Of a stretch of DNA of 64,000 nucleotides, positions 18,875 to 27,030 are shown in pieces. The stretch is from Sphingomonas mucosissima (GTDB lineage Bacteria; Pseudomonadota; Alphaproteobacteria; Sphingomonadales; Sphingomonadaceae). The notes below the pieces were generated by a model. The model was not told where the DNA came from and did no database searches. It saw nothing but the letters and a program-made list of their open reading frames with translations. The position numbers and the translations under genes are program-made. Each line of letters opens with the position of its first letter. The first letter of the stretch is position 1. Location of the stretch: positions 1,302,001-1,366,000 of the forward strand of contig NZ_NBBJ01000001.1 in NCBI RefSeq assembly GCF_002197665.1, given 5' to 3'.

Positions 18875-19555
18875 ATGATTGTCCTCGACAATGTTTCAAA
18901 GGTCTATCGCGGTCACAACGTGGACAATGAGGTTCTGCGGGCGGTTCACCTGACGATCCCGCGCGGCGACTCGATTGGTGTGTGCGGCGCTAACGGCGCC
19001 GGCAAGTCCACACTGATGAAGTTGATCGCCGGGGTGGAGCGCCCCACCACGGGCAAGGTGACGCGGCACATGACGGTGTCCTGGCCGATCGGCTATTCTA
19101 CAGCCTTTCACCCGCATCTGACGGGCGCCGACAATGCCAAGTTCGTCGCGCGAATCTATGGCGCGGACGAGCGCGAGCTGCTCGCCTTTGTCGAGGATTT
19201 CGCGCAGCTTGGCTCCTATTTGTATGAGCCGATCAAGACCTATTCGGCCGGCATGGCGGCGCGGCTTGCGTTCGGCGTCTCGCTGGCGATCAAGTTCGAC
19301 TGCTATCTTGTGGATGAAGTGACCGGGGCCGGCGACGAACGCTTCAAACTGCGCGCGGAAGAAGCGCTGTATGAACGGCGTGATCGCGGAACCCTCGTAA
19401 TGGTGTCGCACGACACGGGCACGTTGTTCCGCTACTGCAAGCGCGGGGCGGTGGTCTACGGTGGCACGGTGACGCTCTACGACACGATCGCAGAAGCAGC
19501 TGACGTTCACCACCGGTTGCAGAGCATCGGCGCACGTGCCGGTCAGGCGGCATAA
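18875..19555 (+). CDS. kpsT: KpsT-like capsule ABC-transporter ATPase
   Basis: This 226-residue ATPase has Walker A GANGAGKSTLMKLIAG (about residue 40). The signature is YSAGMAARLAFGVSLAI and Walker B is YLVDEVTGAGDERF, in which the acidic residue precedes TGAGD as in KpsT/BexA. MVSHDTG is the H-loop. ATG 18875 with GGGGTGGGA upstream fits the usual 215-225-residue KpsT length. Upstream in-frame sequence from 18716 overlaps the divergent GT gene and is rejected. It energises KpsM-mediated export of capsule chains. It starts a plus-strand run with kpsD, kdsD and kdsB. Confidence 0.94.
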   Translation: MIVLDNVSKVYRGHNVDNEVLRAVHLTIPRGDSIGVCGANGAGKSTLMKLIAGVERPTTGKVTRHMTVSWPIGYSTAFHPHLTGADNAKFVARIYGADERELLAFVEDFAQLGSYLYEPIKTYSAGMAARLAFGVSLAIKFDCYLVDEVTGAGDERFKLRAEEALYERRDRGTLVMVSHDTGTLFRYCKRGAVVYGGTVTLYDTIAEAADVHHRLQSIGARAGQAA

Positions 19556-19648
19556 CGCTGCCATCACCTGCCGGATTGTCTTGAGCGGTTTGACGCGATA
19601 ACTCGCACGCAAGCGCCGGTGTTGTTGAGGCGCTTCCAGGGGGAAGCT

Positions 19649-20794
19649 ATGCGCAAGGGCAGTTACGGTTCGACGCGGCTGATCGCGGCGGCACTGATGG
19701 CCGGTGCGCTCGCCGGCTGCTCGACGCTGCCCAGCGCTGGCCCCACGGCGTCCCAGATCAACGCCGCCCTGCGCAAGGACAATCAGACGGGCTTCAAGAT
19801 CGTGGAGATCGATGCCGCCAGCGGTCCGTCTCTCGCCTTCACGCCGCCTCCGGTGGGCGGGTTGGCGAAACTCGATCAGCCAGGGCGGATCGATACGGTC
19901 GGACCAGGCGATCTGCTGGAGATCAGCATCTTTGAGGTGGGTGTCACGCTGTTCACCGCCGGTAGTACGGGCAGCTCTGCACAGGGCGGTACGTTCAATC
20001 CCTCGGCGCGGGGAACGCAGCTAGGCACCGTCAAAGTCGATGGCGGAGGCGATATTCAGCTTCCCTACATTGGCCGTCTCGCAGCATCGGGCAAGACAAC
20101 CGGCGAGATCGAACGCATGATCGAGCGCGGGCTGCGTGGCCTGTCGCAACGCCCGCAGGCACTCGTTTCGGTCAAGGAAAACGCGCACAACGTCTTCTAC
20201 GTGTCCGGCGATGTCCGCCAGCCAGGACGCTACACGCTGGGCTTGCCCCGTGAACGCCTGCTGGATTCACTGGCCCGCGCCGGCGGCACCGTTAACCAGC
20301 CCGACGACATGGTGGTTCGGGTGACGCGCGGCAGCGTGTCGGAGGAAAGCCGGCTTTCGGCGGTGGATGCCTCAGGACCGCAGAACATCGCGCTGCTTGC
20401 GGGGGACCGGGTCGAGTTGTTCAACCGTCCGCGGACCTATCTTGTGTTCGGGGCAACCGACAAGGTCAGCCAAGTGAACTTCGGGGCGACCAACCTTTCG
20501 CTCGCCGAAGCTCTGGCGCGCATTGGCGGCCCAAGCGAGCGCCTAGCCGATCCCGCCGCCGTGTACCTGTTCCGCTATGCAGCCGTTGCGGGCGACACGA
20601 CCGGGGCACAGCCGGTGATTTACCGGCTAAACATGATGCGCCCGGACAGCTATTTTCTGTCCCAACGCATTGGCATGCACGACAAGGACCTGATCTATAT
20701 CGCTACCGCTCGCGCCAATGCTCCGGCCAAGCTGGCACAGATCCTGGGGCAGCTTTTCTCGCCCATTCTGGCGGTGCGCGCCGTTGCCCGATAG
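19649..20794 (+). CDS. kpsD: KpsD/CtrA/BexD-type outer-membrane polysaccharide export lipoprotein
   Basis: This 381-residue OPX protein starts at ATG 19649 behind GGGGGAAG. It has a lipoprotein signal with lipobox LAGC (Cys about residue 24). A Poly_export domain (about 80-180, with VGPGDLLEISIFEVG and GDIQLPYIGRLAASGKT) and SLBB-type repeats (about 185-330, with VFYVSGDVRQPGRYTL and YLVFGATDKVSQVNF) follow. The C-terminus ends with a short hydrophobic tail as in Wza-class exporters. Length (381) matches CtrA/BexD (about 390) better than E. coli KpsD (about 560). It forms the outer-membrane portal for the capsule. Confidence 0.92.
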   Translation: MRKGSYGSTRLIAAALMAGALAGCSTLPSAGPTASQINAALRKDNQTGFKIVEIDAASGPSLAFTPPPVGGLAKLDQPGRIDTVGPGDLLEISIFEVGVTLFTAGSTGSSAQGGTFNPSARGTQLGTVKVDGGGDIQLPYIGRLAASGKTTGEIERMIERGLRGLSQRPQALVSVKENAHNVFYVSGDVRQPGRYTLGLPRERLLDSLARAGGTVNQPDDMVVRVTRGSVSEESRLSAVDASGPQNIALLAGDRVELFNRPRTYLVFGATDKVSQVNFGATNLSLAEALARIGGPSERLADPAAVYLFRYAAVAGDTTGAQPVIYRLNMMRPDSYFLSQRIGMHDKDLIYIATARANAPAKLAQILGQLFSPILAVRAVAR

Positions 20795-20890
20795 TTCAAT
20801 GGTTTTGCGGCTTTGTAGTAGAAATTGCTCCTTTGGTTGACCCTACGGGCTTGATAAGGATTAGCTAAGCTCAAAAAGCATAGCCCCGCG

Positions 20891-21940
20891 ATGCACCAGC
20901 CGGTCCGATCGCTCGCGAAAGACGACAAGATGCCAACAAGTTTGGGAGAGATCATCACGCTGCCACGACGTTCCGAGACGAGAACTGTCGCCGCCCGCGC
21001 AGTGGCATTGGCCGCCGAAGGTATCGCTGCGCTGGAGGCCTGTTTCAGCGATCCGATATTCTCCTCCGAATTCGAGCGACTGGTGACGATGATCGCCGAT
21101 TCTCGAGGTCGCGTGATCCTTGCCGGCATGGGCAAGAGCGGGATCATCGCGCGCAAGATCACGGCCACGCTCACATCGACCGGCGTACCAGCCACCTTCC
21201 TGCATCCGGCAGAGGCAGGGCACGGCGATCTCGGCATGATCACGCGGGATGACGTGGTGCTGGTCATCTCCCACTCGGGCGAGAGCAGTGAGCTGGCCAC
21301 GATCTTTAGTTACTGCAAGCGCTTCGCCATCCCGATTGTCACGATCACCGCTCAGCCCGAATCGACGGCGGCCAAGGCGGCGGACTTTCACATCTGCCTG
21401 CCAACCGTGCGCGAGGCCTGCCCGATCCAGCTCAGCCCCACCACCTCCACCACCGTACAGCTGGTATTTGGCGATGCGCTCGCCATGACGTTGATGGCCG
21501 GCAAGGGGTTTTCGACCGAGGATTTCCACCGCCTTCATCCCAACGGCAGACTAGGCGCGCGGCTGTTGAAGGTGCGCGACGTGATGGCGCATGGGGCAAA
21601 TGTCCCAAGGGTCACGCCGAACGCCACCTTGCTGGATGCGACCATCGAAATGACGCGGACGCGGCTCGGCGGGACGGCAGTCGTGGATGACGAGGGGCGA
21701 CTGGTCGGCGCGTTCACCGATGGTGACCTGCGACGGACCGTGACGGCGGACCGAACGCTTACCGATGCGGTCGGCAAATACATGAGCCACACCCCCCTTT
21801 GCATCGGTCCAGGAGAACTGGCGTCGGAAGCGATCCGGCTGATGCACGAGCGCAACGTGATGCTGCTCTTCGTTCGCGACGGGGAGCGGCTCGCGGGCGT
21901 CGTCCACATGCACGATGTTCTGCGCGCCGGGGTGGTCTGA
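20891..21940 (+). CDS. kdsD: Arabinose-5-phosphate isomerase (KdsD/KpsF)
   Basis: This 349-residue enzyme converts ribulose-5-phosphate to arabinose-5-phosphate, the first step of Kdo synthesis. The SIS domain (about 60-200) has GMGKSGIIARKITATLTSTG, HPAEAGHGDLGMI, ISHSGESSELA and LSPTTSTTVQLVFGDALAM. HPNGRLGARLL leads into two CBS domains (about 225-345). The family usually has HPGG; here it is HPNG. ATG 20891 is used, with ATG 20930 as a possible shorter start. A weak TTGACC-type -35 at 20837 suggests an internal promoter. It is followed closely by kdsB, matching kpsF-kpsU of E. coli group 2 capsule loci. Confidence 0.93.
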   Translation: MHQPVRSLAKDDKMPTSLGEIITLPRRSETRTVAARAVALAAEGIAALEACFSDPIFSSEFERLVTMIADSRGRVILAGMGKSGIIARKITATLTSTGVPATFLHPAEAGHGDLGMITRDDVVLVISHSGESSELATIFSYCKRFAIPIVTITAQPESTAAKAADFHICLPTVREACPIQLSPTTSTTVQLVFGDALAMTLMAGKGFSTEDFHRLHPNGRLGARLLKVRDVMAHGANVPRVTPNATLLDATIEMTRTRLGGTAVVDDEGRLVGAFTDGDLRRTVTADRTLTDAVGKYMSHTPLCIGPGELASEAIRLMHERNVMLLFVRDGERLAGVVHMHDVLRAGVV

Positions 21941-21954
21941 GGCTGCGTCGGTCC

Positions 21955-22761
21955 GTGCCGTTACTCGTGGTCATTCCCGCCCGTGCAGGGTCAACTCGGC
22001 TGCCGCTGAAGCCGCTGTTGCCGATCGCCGGCGTCACCCTTCTCCACCGCACGATCGCTTATGCCCGCCGCGCGCTCGCCGACATGCCCAAGGTGCAGCT
22101 CATCGTGGCGACCGACCACGAAGCGATAGCCGCGCACGCCCGTGAGTTCGGCTGCGACGCGGTCATTACCGATGCGGCAATCGCCACCGGGTCTGGCCGA
22201 GCACTCGCGGCGGCGCGGCTGTCGCCGACGACGCCTGAGATCATCATCAACCTTCAGGGCGACGCGCCCTTCCAGCCGATCAGCGCGCCGGCCGCTATCA
22301 TCCACGCGCTGTCGACACGGGACGCAGATGTCGCCACTCCGGTCGTTCGCCTCACCTGGGAAGCGCTGGATGCCCTGCGCGATCACAAGCGGAACACGCC
22401 TTTCAGCGGCACCACCTGCGCGCGCGCGGCGAACGGGCGAGCGCTGTGGTTCTCGAAGAAGATCATCCCGGCAATCCGCAACGAGGGACAGCTTCGCTCG
22501 GCCGTTGAACCCTGCCCGGTGTGGCGGCACATCGGCATCTACGGGTACAGGCGCGACGCGCTGGAGCGGTTCGAGGCGGGGCCGGCCAGCGAACTGGAGC
22601 GACTGGAGGGGCTCGAACAATTGCGCCTGCTGGAGCTGGGCCTCCGGATCGAGGCGGTGGAGGTCTCCCCCGCCCCCTTCGACATCTCCGGGATCGACAC
22701 GCCCGCTGACATCGTCCGCGCTGAAACACTGATAGCGGCGCATGGCGATCCGCATTTCTGA
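21955..22761 (+). CDS. kdsB: CMP-Kdo synthetase (KdsB/KpsU)
   Basis: This 268-residue cytidylyltransferase activates Kdo as CMP-Kdo. The GTG start at 21955 lies 14 bp after the kdsD stop and gives the expected N-terminus MPLLVVIPARAGSTRLPLKP. Further motifs are IINLQGDAPF (family usually QGDEP), RHIGIYGYRRDALERF and the C-terminal GIDTPADIVRAE, whose Asp matches the family metal ligand. The Glu-to-Ala change in QGDEP is notable but the metal Asp is kept. Reading frames starting further upstream run inside kdsD. The stop overlaps the next ATG by 1 nt. Confidence 0.87.
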   Translation: MPLLVVIPARAGSTRLPLKPLLPIAGVTLLHRTIAYARRALADMPKVQLIVATDHEAIAAHAREFGCDAVITDAAIATGSGRALAAARLSPTTPEIIINLQGDAPFQPISAPAAIIHALSTRDADVATPVVRLTWEALDALRDHKRNTPFSGTTCARAANGRALWFSKKIIPAIRNEGQLRSAVEPCPVWRHIGIYGYRRDALERFEAGPASELERLEGLEQLRLLELGLRIEAVEVSPAPFDISGIDTPADIVRAETLIAAHGDPHF

Positions 22762-23309
22762 TGCGAGCGGTGATCGTTCGCCATGGGAACACCTTCGAAC
22801 CCGGCGACCCGCCGCGCCGCATCGGCGCGAGAACCGACCTGTCGCTGGTTGAAAGCGGGAAGGCGCAGGCCGCAGCCCTCGCCGCGTGCTTCGCCGAAAC
22901 CGAATTTCATCGCTGCCTCGTGTCGCCGCTCCGACGCACCCGCGAAACGGCTGCGATCATTGCGCCCAACCTGCCTCTGGAAAAGGCACCTTGGCTTTGC
23001 GAGATCGATCACGGCCCCGACGAGGGCGCAACCGAGGCCGCAGTCCAAGCGCGCCTCGGAACAGAAGCCCTCGCCAGCTGGGAGAAATACGCCGCGCCGC
23101 CCCCCGGCTGGGTGGTCGATGCACCGGCCCGGATTGCGGCGTGGCGCTCCTTCTTTGCTGAAGCACGCGGGACAATCCTGCTGGTGACCAGCAACGGCGC
23201 CGCGAGGTTTGCTCTGGCCGCGCTACGTCTCCCCCCGGCCCGTTTGCGCACCGGCGCTTATGGCGAGATCATCAGTGGCCGGGTCACTGCCTGGGACGTT
23301 CGCCCCTGA
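22761..23309 (+). CDS. Histidine-phosphatase-superfamily protein inside the Kdo gene set
   Basis: This 182-residue protein has the phosphatase N-terminal motif VIVRHGNT with the phospho-accepting His, and SPLRRTRETA with the phosphate-binding Arg. In the family the second catalytic His lies in a VSHGG-type motif; here the matching stretch reads LLVTSNGAARFALAAL, with Asn instead of His. It overlaps the kdsB stop by 1 nt (TGATG), so it is co-translated with kdsB, and kdsA is the next gene (convergent). No HAD-type KdsC is seen in the window, so a role in Kdo-8-phosphate dephosphorylation is a hypothesis. The missing His could instead mean a weak or non-catalytic protein. Confidence 0.75.
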   Translation: MRAVIVRHGNTFEPGDPPRRIGARTDLSLVESGKAQAAALAACFAETEFHRCLVSPLRRTRETAAIIAPNLPLEKAPWLCEIDHGPDEGATEAAVQARLGTEALASWEKYAAPPPGWVVDAPARIAAWRSFFAEARGTILLVTSNGAARFALAALRLPPARLRTGAYGEIISGRVTAWDVRP

Positions 23310-23315
23310 ACTCTT

Positions 23316-24137
23316 TCAGAGAAGGCGCTTCATCACCGCGTCGATCCGTCGAAGGTCCTCAAGCAATCTCGGCAATCCATCGAGCGGCAGCATCACCGGG
23401 CCGTCCGATGGCGCATGGTCGGGATCCTCATGCGCTTCGGCGAAGATGGCCGCCGCGCCGACAGCGAGCGCGGCCCGCGCCAGTGCCGGCGCAAACCGCC
23501 GATCCCCGCCGGAAGATGCGCCCATTCCGCCCGGCGCCTGCACCGAATGCGTTGCATCGAACATCACGGGATAGCCGGTCTCGGCCATGATCGGCAGCGC
23601 GCGAAAGTCGCTGACCAGCGTGTTATAGCCAAAGCTCGCACCCCGATCGGTCAGGATGATCCGCATGTTTCCCGTCGCGGCCACCTTCCCGGCGGCCGCC
23701 GCCATGTCCCATGGCGCGAGGAACTGGCCCTTCTTGATGTTGACGGCGGCCCCGGTCTTGCCTGCCGCCACCAGCAAATCGGTCTGACGGGACAGGAACG
23801 CCGGAATCTGGAGAATGTCGACCGCCTCGGCCGCGGGCGCGGCTTGCTCGGGCGCATGGATATCGGTCAGCACCGGGCAGCCGATCGCCGCCTTCACGTC
23901 GGACAGCACCCGCAGACCTTCGTCGATCCCCGGCCCCCTGATGCCGGCGGCGGAGGTACGATTGGCCTTGTCGAACGACGATTTGAACACAAACGGCACG
24001 CCCGCCACCCGCGCCATGCGCGCAATCGCCTCAGCCAGCCGTAGCGCGTGGTCGCGGCTCTCAATCTGGCACGGACCGCTCACCAGCACGAACGGCAGAT
24101 CATTGCCGAACGTAACGTCGCCCACCTGCACGCTCAT
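23316..24137 (-). CDS. kdsA: Kdo-8-phosphate synthase (KdsA)
   Basis: This 273-residue aldolase-type enzyme condenses PEP and arabinose-5-phosphate. Its motifs are KSSFDKANRTSAAGIRGPG, PVLTDIHAPEQ, QIPAFLSRQTDLLVAAGKTG, RGASFGYNTLVSDFRALP and the AGGMGASSGG-type substrate loop. The N-terminal motif is SGPCQIES, with the Cys found in metal-dependent KdsA enzymes; E. coli KdsA has GGMNVLES. ATG 24137 follows GAAGG and gives the usual length. Longer in-frame sequence to 24230 belongs to the overlapping upstream gene. It sits on the minus strand, coupled by an ATGA overlap to a 97-residue gene. Confidence 0.95.
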   Translation of the reverse strand: MSVQVGDVTFGNDLPFVLVSGPCQIESRDHALRLAEAIARMARVAGVPFVFKSSFDKANRTSAAGIRGPGIDEGLRVLSDVKAAIGCPVLTDIHAPEQAAPAAEAVDILQIPAFLSRQTDLLVAAGKTGAAVNIKKGQFLAPWDMAAAAGKVAATGNMRIILTDRGASFGYNTLVSDFRALPIMAETGYPVMFDATHSVQAPGGMGASSGGDRRFAPALARAALAVGAAAIFAEAHEDPDHAPSDGPVMLPLDGLPRLLEDLRRIDAVMKRLL

Positions 24138-24427
24138 CGAGGCGCCTTCACGAACCGGCGCAGCAACTGCCCCCGCCACGGCCACCAGCCCGAGTGATAG
24201 TTCCAGAAGAACCAGCCGAAGAAAAGACAAACGACGAATGCCGGCAGAGCCATGGGATCACCTTGCGCTCTCATGGTGCGATAGAATTCACGGTCCACCG
24301 CCCAGCGCCGGCGCTCCGTTCCACCGCCGGCGATCCCGTACAGATTGTCATGCCGCCGGCAGCCGATGTTCCGATTGTATTTGCGATGATCCAAGAAAAG
24401 GCAGTAATTGCGTTCCCGGTCGGCCAT
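24134..24427 (-). CDS. Small putative membrane protein with a CxxHDxxYG motif, coupled to kdsA
   Basis: This is a 97-residue protein of unknown function. It starts at ATG 24427, and its stop overlaps the kdsA ATG (ATGA). Residues 23-50 read CRRHDNLYGIAGGG followed by an arginine-rich stretch and DREFYRTMRAQG. The C-x-x-H-D-x-x-Y core and downstream Asp resemble the metal/catalytic patch of phospholipase A2-like and related small bacterial domains. A hydrophobic, tryptophan-rich segment (60-83, FVVCLFFGWFFWNYHSGWW) should insert in the membrane. I do not recognise a named family with certainty. Coding is supported by the tight overlap and the ordered motif spacing. Confidence 0.6.
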   Translation of the reverse strand: MADRERNYCLFLDHRKYNRNIGCRRHDNLYGIAGGGTERRRWAVDREFYRTMRAQGDPMALPAFVVCLFFGWFFWNYHSGWWPWRGQLLRRFVKAPR

Positions 24428-24448
24428 CGCATCGTGTAGGCAGTCGGC

Positions 24449-25570
24449 ATGGCGGGGTTCAAGCGGAAAGTCTTCTACATCGGCGGCTTCGATCCGCGCG
24501 GGGTGCGCTTCTATCACGCGCTCGCGGTGGAGCAGCTGGAACGCTATGCGAAGCTGACCGGGGAGCCGGCGACGGTGTCTACCCGCCGCAACGCCGGAGC
24601 GTTCCGCACCGATTGGTCGATCCTCAATCCCGCGCAGGATGTCACGACGGAATATAGCTTTCTGCGTTGGGACGATATCGTGCGGAAGGCATGGGTCCGT
24701 AACCCCCTGTCCCTCGCCGTCAGGGCGTGGCGCGCTTATCGCGCGAACATAAAACACCTCGACTTCGAAACCGGCAAAAAGCTCGGCAAAGGGCCGCTGG
24801 TCACGTTGTTCTACCCGCCCATACTCTCGCTCGCGCTGCCGCTGCTGCTGACCCTCCTCATCGGCGGTGTGGCGGCGGCCTGGCTGCCTAGTGCGGTCGC
24901 ATTCCTGGTCGGCTTGGCGGCGGCTTTGGTCATTTCCCCACCGCTATTACGGAAGTGGCACGCCCCATGGCTGCTGCGCTTCTTTGTCTTCAACAGCGAA
25001 CTTGGCAGCGGTGATGCACACCCCGAAATCGAAGCGCGCTTGGATCTCTTCGCGGACGAGATCGTCGCCAGCTTCGATCAGTCCTGGGATGAAATCATCC
25101 TGCTCACGCACAGCAACGGTTCGATCCTGTCCGTGCCGCTGATGGTGCGCTTGCTTGATCGTTGCGGCGGGGCGATGCCGGCCCACTTCGCCCTCGTCAC
25201 CATGGGGCATTGCATTCCACTGGTCGCGTGTCGACGCGACGCCACGCGCTTTCATGATCAGTTGCGCCACCTCGCGCGCGCAGACTTCCGCTGGATCGAC
25301 ATCGGATCGCCGCCAGACGGCGCCGCCTATTTTGGGGTCAATCCAATGGCGATCGTGGCGCCTGACCCGCGGCCCCGCATGGAGTTGCTCAGCCCGCGCT
25401 TCCACTTGTTCTACAATCCCGAGACCTATCACAAGGGCTACGCCAACAAGTACGAGATCCACTTCGACTATCTTCGGATGGGTGACCGTCGCTCGCCGCT
25501 CGACTTCCCAAGCCTGATGACGGCCGCCAAGCCGATCGATGCGTCCGTGGCAGAGTTCCGGGCGATCTGA
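24449..25570 (+). CDS. Alpha/beta-hydrolase-like membrane protein
   Basis: This 373-residue protein has two adjacent hydrophobic segments (about 117-140 and 143-167). The C-terminal half contains IILLTHSNGSILSVPLMVRL, which looks like a nucleophile elbow (Ser in HSNGS) of an alpha/beta hydrolase. The N-terminus FYIGGFDPRGVRFYHALAV recurs in related proteins of unknown role. Candidate acid and His residues lie in the last 120 residues but cannot be assigned. Its TGA shares one base with the ATG of the following cytochrome P450 gene, implying a functional pair acting on a lipid-like substrate at the membrane (inference). Confidence 0.65.
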   Translation: MAGFKRKVFYIGGFDPRGVRFYHALAVEQLERYAKLTGEPATVSTRRNAGAFRTDWSILNPAQDVTTEYSFLRWDDIVRKAWVRNPLSLAVRAWRAYRANIKHLDFETGKKLGKGPLVTLFYPPILSLALPLLLTLLIGGVAAAWLPSAVAFLVGLAAALVISPPLLRKWHAPWLLRFFVFNSELGSGDAHPEIEARLDLFADEIVASFDQSWDEIILLTHSNGSILSVPLMVRLLDRCGGAMPAHFALVTMGHCIPLVACRRDATRFHDQLRHLARADFRWIDIGSPPDGAAYFGVNPMAIVAPDPRPRMELLSPRFHLFYNPETYHKGYANKYEIHFDYLRMGDRRSPLDFPSLMTAAKPIDASVAEFRAI

Positions 25571-26967
25571 TGAGCCTGCCCAACATCGGCGGCGAGCATG
25601 TTGACGGTCTATTCGTGCCGCCCTTCCCTGATCCGCATCCAAAAAAGTCGTCGCTTTTCTGGCGTTTCGTGCGAGGTTGGAACTCTTGGATCCACGTGCT
25701 CTTTCAGAAGAGCTACACCATGAAGATGGGCGAGATCCGCACTCCGGGTCTTCACATGTACATCGCCAACGAGCTGTCGTTGGTGAAGCGCATCATGGGC
25801 GATTGGCGCGGCTTTCCGAAGCACCACCTGCTCGTTCGCACGCTGGGCCCGGCAATCGGCAACAGCGTGTTCTCGGCCAATGGGGATGATTGGGCGACGC
25901 AGCGGGAGATGATCAACCCGGCCTTCCAGCAAGCTGCCCTGGGCCGCACCTTTCCGATGATGCGGGACGCGGCTGATGCCCTGGCCGCGCGGATACGCGC
26001 TCTAGATCTCTCCCGCCCGGTCGACGTCGATCCGCTGATGACTCATGTCGCCGCCGACGTCATCTTTCGCACCTTGTTCTCCTTGCCGCTCGGAGACGCC
26101 GATGCGCGGCGGATCCACGATGCGTTCAATTGGTTCCAGCGCCACGCCCAATCGGCATCGATGCTCCGCTTCTATCGCCTGCCGTCATTCGGCTTCTTCG
26201 GCCGCTCACGCCGTGCCGCTGCAGACATCCATGCGGTCTTCGCGCATATCGTCCAGCAGCGCCTCGACGCCTATCGGGTCACCGGCGACAGCGGGGCGAA
26301 CGACATCCTCGCTTCGTTGATGGCCGCACGCCATCCGACAACCGGCCAGCCATTCTCCTTCTCGGAATTGATGGGACAGGTTTCGACGATCTTTCTGGCG
26401 GGCCATGAAACATCCGCCAGCGCACTGAGCTGGGCATTGTACTGCCTCGCGGGTGATCTCAAAATCCAGCAGGCTGCGCGCAACGAGGTGCAGCTGGTGG
26501 CCGGGGAGCAACCGTTCGAGGCTGAAATGCTCCGGCGCCTGCCCGTTCTCCGCAATATCTTCCGCGAAACGCTCCGCCTTTACCCCCCTGTCGCCTTCAT
26601 GCCCCGCGAGGTGAGCTGTCCCACGCAGATGCGGGACAAGAACCTGAGGCCCGGCGCCATGATCGTCGTCTCGCCCTGGTTGATTCAACGCAATCCCGAA
26701 CACTGGTGTTGTCCGCACGCCTTCAACCCTGCTCGTTTCGAAGACGTTGAAAACAAGACGAAGATACGTGAGGCTTGGCTTCCTTTCGGCGCCGGCCCGC
26801 GCATCTGCGTCGGCGCGGGGTTCGCCACACAGGAAGCTACAGTCGTCCTCGCCACCCTGCTACGCGCCTTCAGCCTTCGCCCGGTGCCAGGCGTTCCACC
26901 CGAACCGGTCAGCCGCCTAACCCTCCGACCCAAACGGGGGGTGCAACTGTACCTGGCCAGACGGTGA
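25570..26967 (+). CDS. Cytochrome P450
   Basis: This 465-residue heme monooxygenase has the I-helix oxygen-activation motif FLAGHETSASALSWAL, the K-helix ETLRLYPP (ExxR), a PERF-like FNPARFED, and the heme-ligand loop FGAGPRICVGAGFA with the axial Cys. The sequence pattern is closer to CYP4/CYP102-like fatty-acid or terpenoid hydroxylases than to camphor-type P450s. No ferredoxin or reductase gene is adjacent; the nearest 2Fe-2S proteins are at 32950 and 39128. It overlaps the upstream hydrolase-like gene by 1 nt. The substrate is unknown; a hydrophobic acyl chain is a guess from its partner. Confidence 0.93.
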   Translation: MSLPNIGGEHVDGLFVPPFPDPHPKKSSLFWRFVRGWNSWIHVLFQKSYTMKMGEIRTPGLHMYIANELSLVKRIMGDWRGFPKHHLLVRTLGPAIGNSVFSANGDDWATQREMINPAFQQAALGRTFPMMRDAADALAARIRALDLSRPVDVDPLMTHVAADVIFRTLFSLPLGDADARRIHDAFNWFQRHAQSASMLRFYRLPSFGFFGRSRRAAADIHAVFAHIVQQRLDAYRVTGDSGANDILASLMAARHPTTGQPFSFSELMGQVSTIFLAGHETSASALSWALYCLAGDLKIQQAARNEVQLVAGEQPFEAEMLRRLPVLRNIFRETLRLYPPVAFMPREVSCPTQMRDKNLRPGAMIVVSPWLIQRNPEHWCCPHAFNPARFEDVENKTKIREAWLPFGAGPRICVGAGFATQEATVVLATLLRAFSLRPVPGVPPEPVSRLTLRPKRGVQLYLARR

Positions 26968-27030
26968 TCCCGCACTATCCAAACCATAAGCATCGCGGCC
27001 TTCGCTCCGCGAGCAGAACGAGCCGGCCAA

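Noticed and set aside
24428..24757. Extended frame of the small gene upstream of kdsA
   Set aside because: It overlaps the divergent hydrolase-like gene and shows no motif; ATG 24427 already gives the complete motif-bearing protein.
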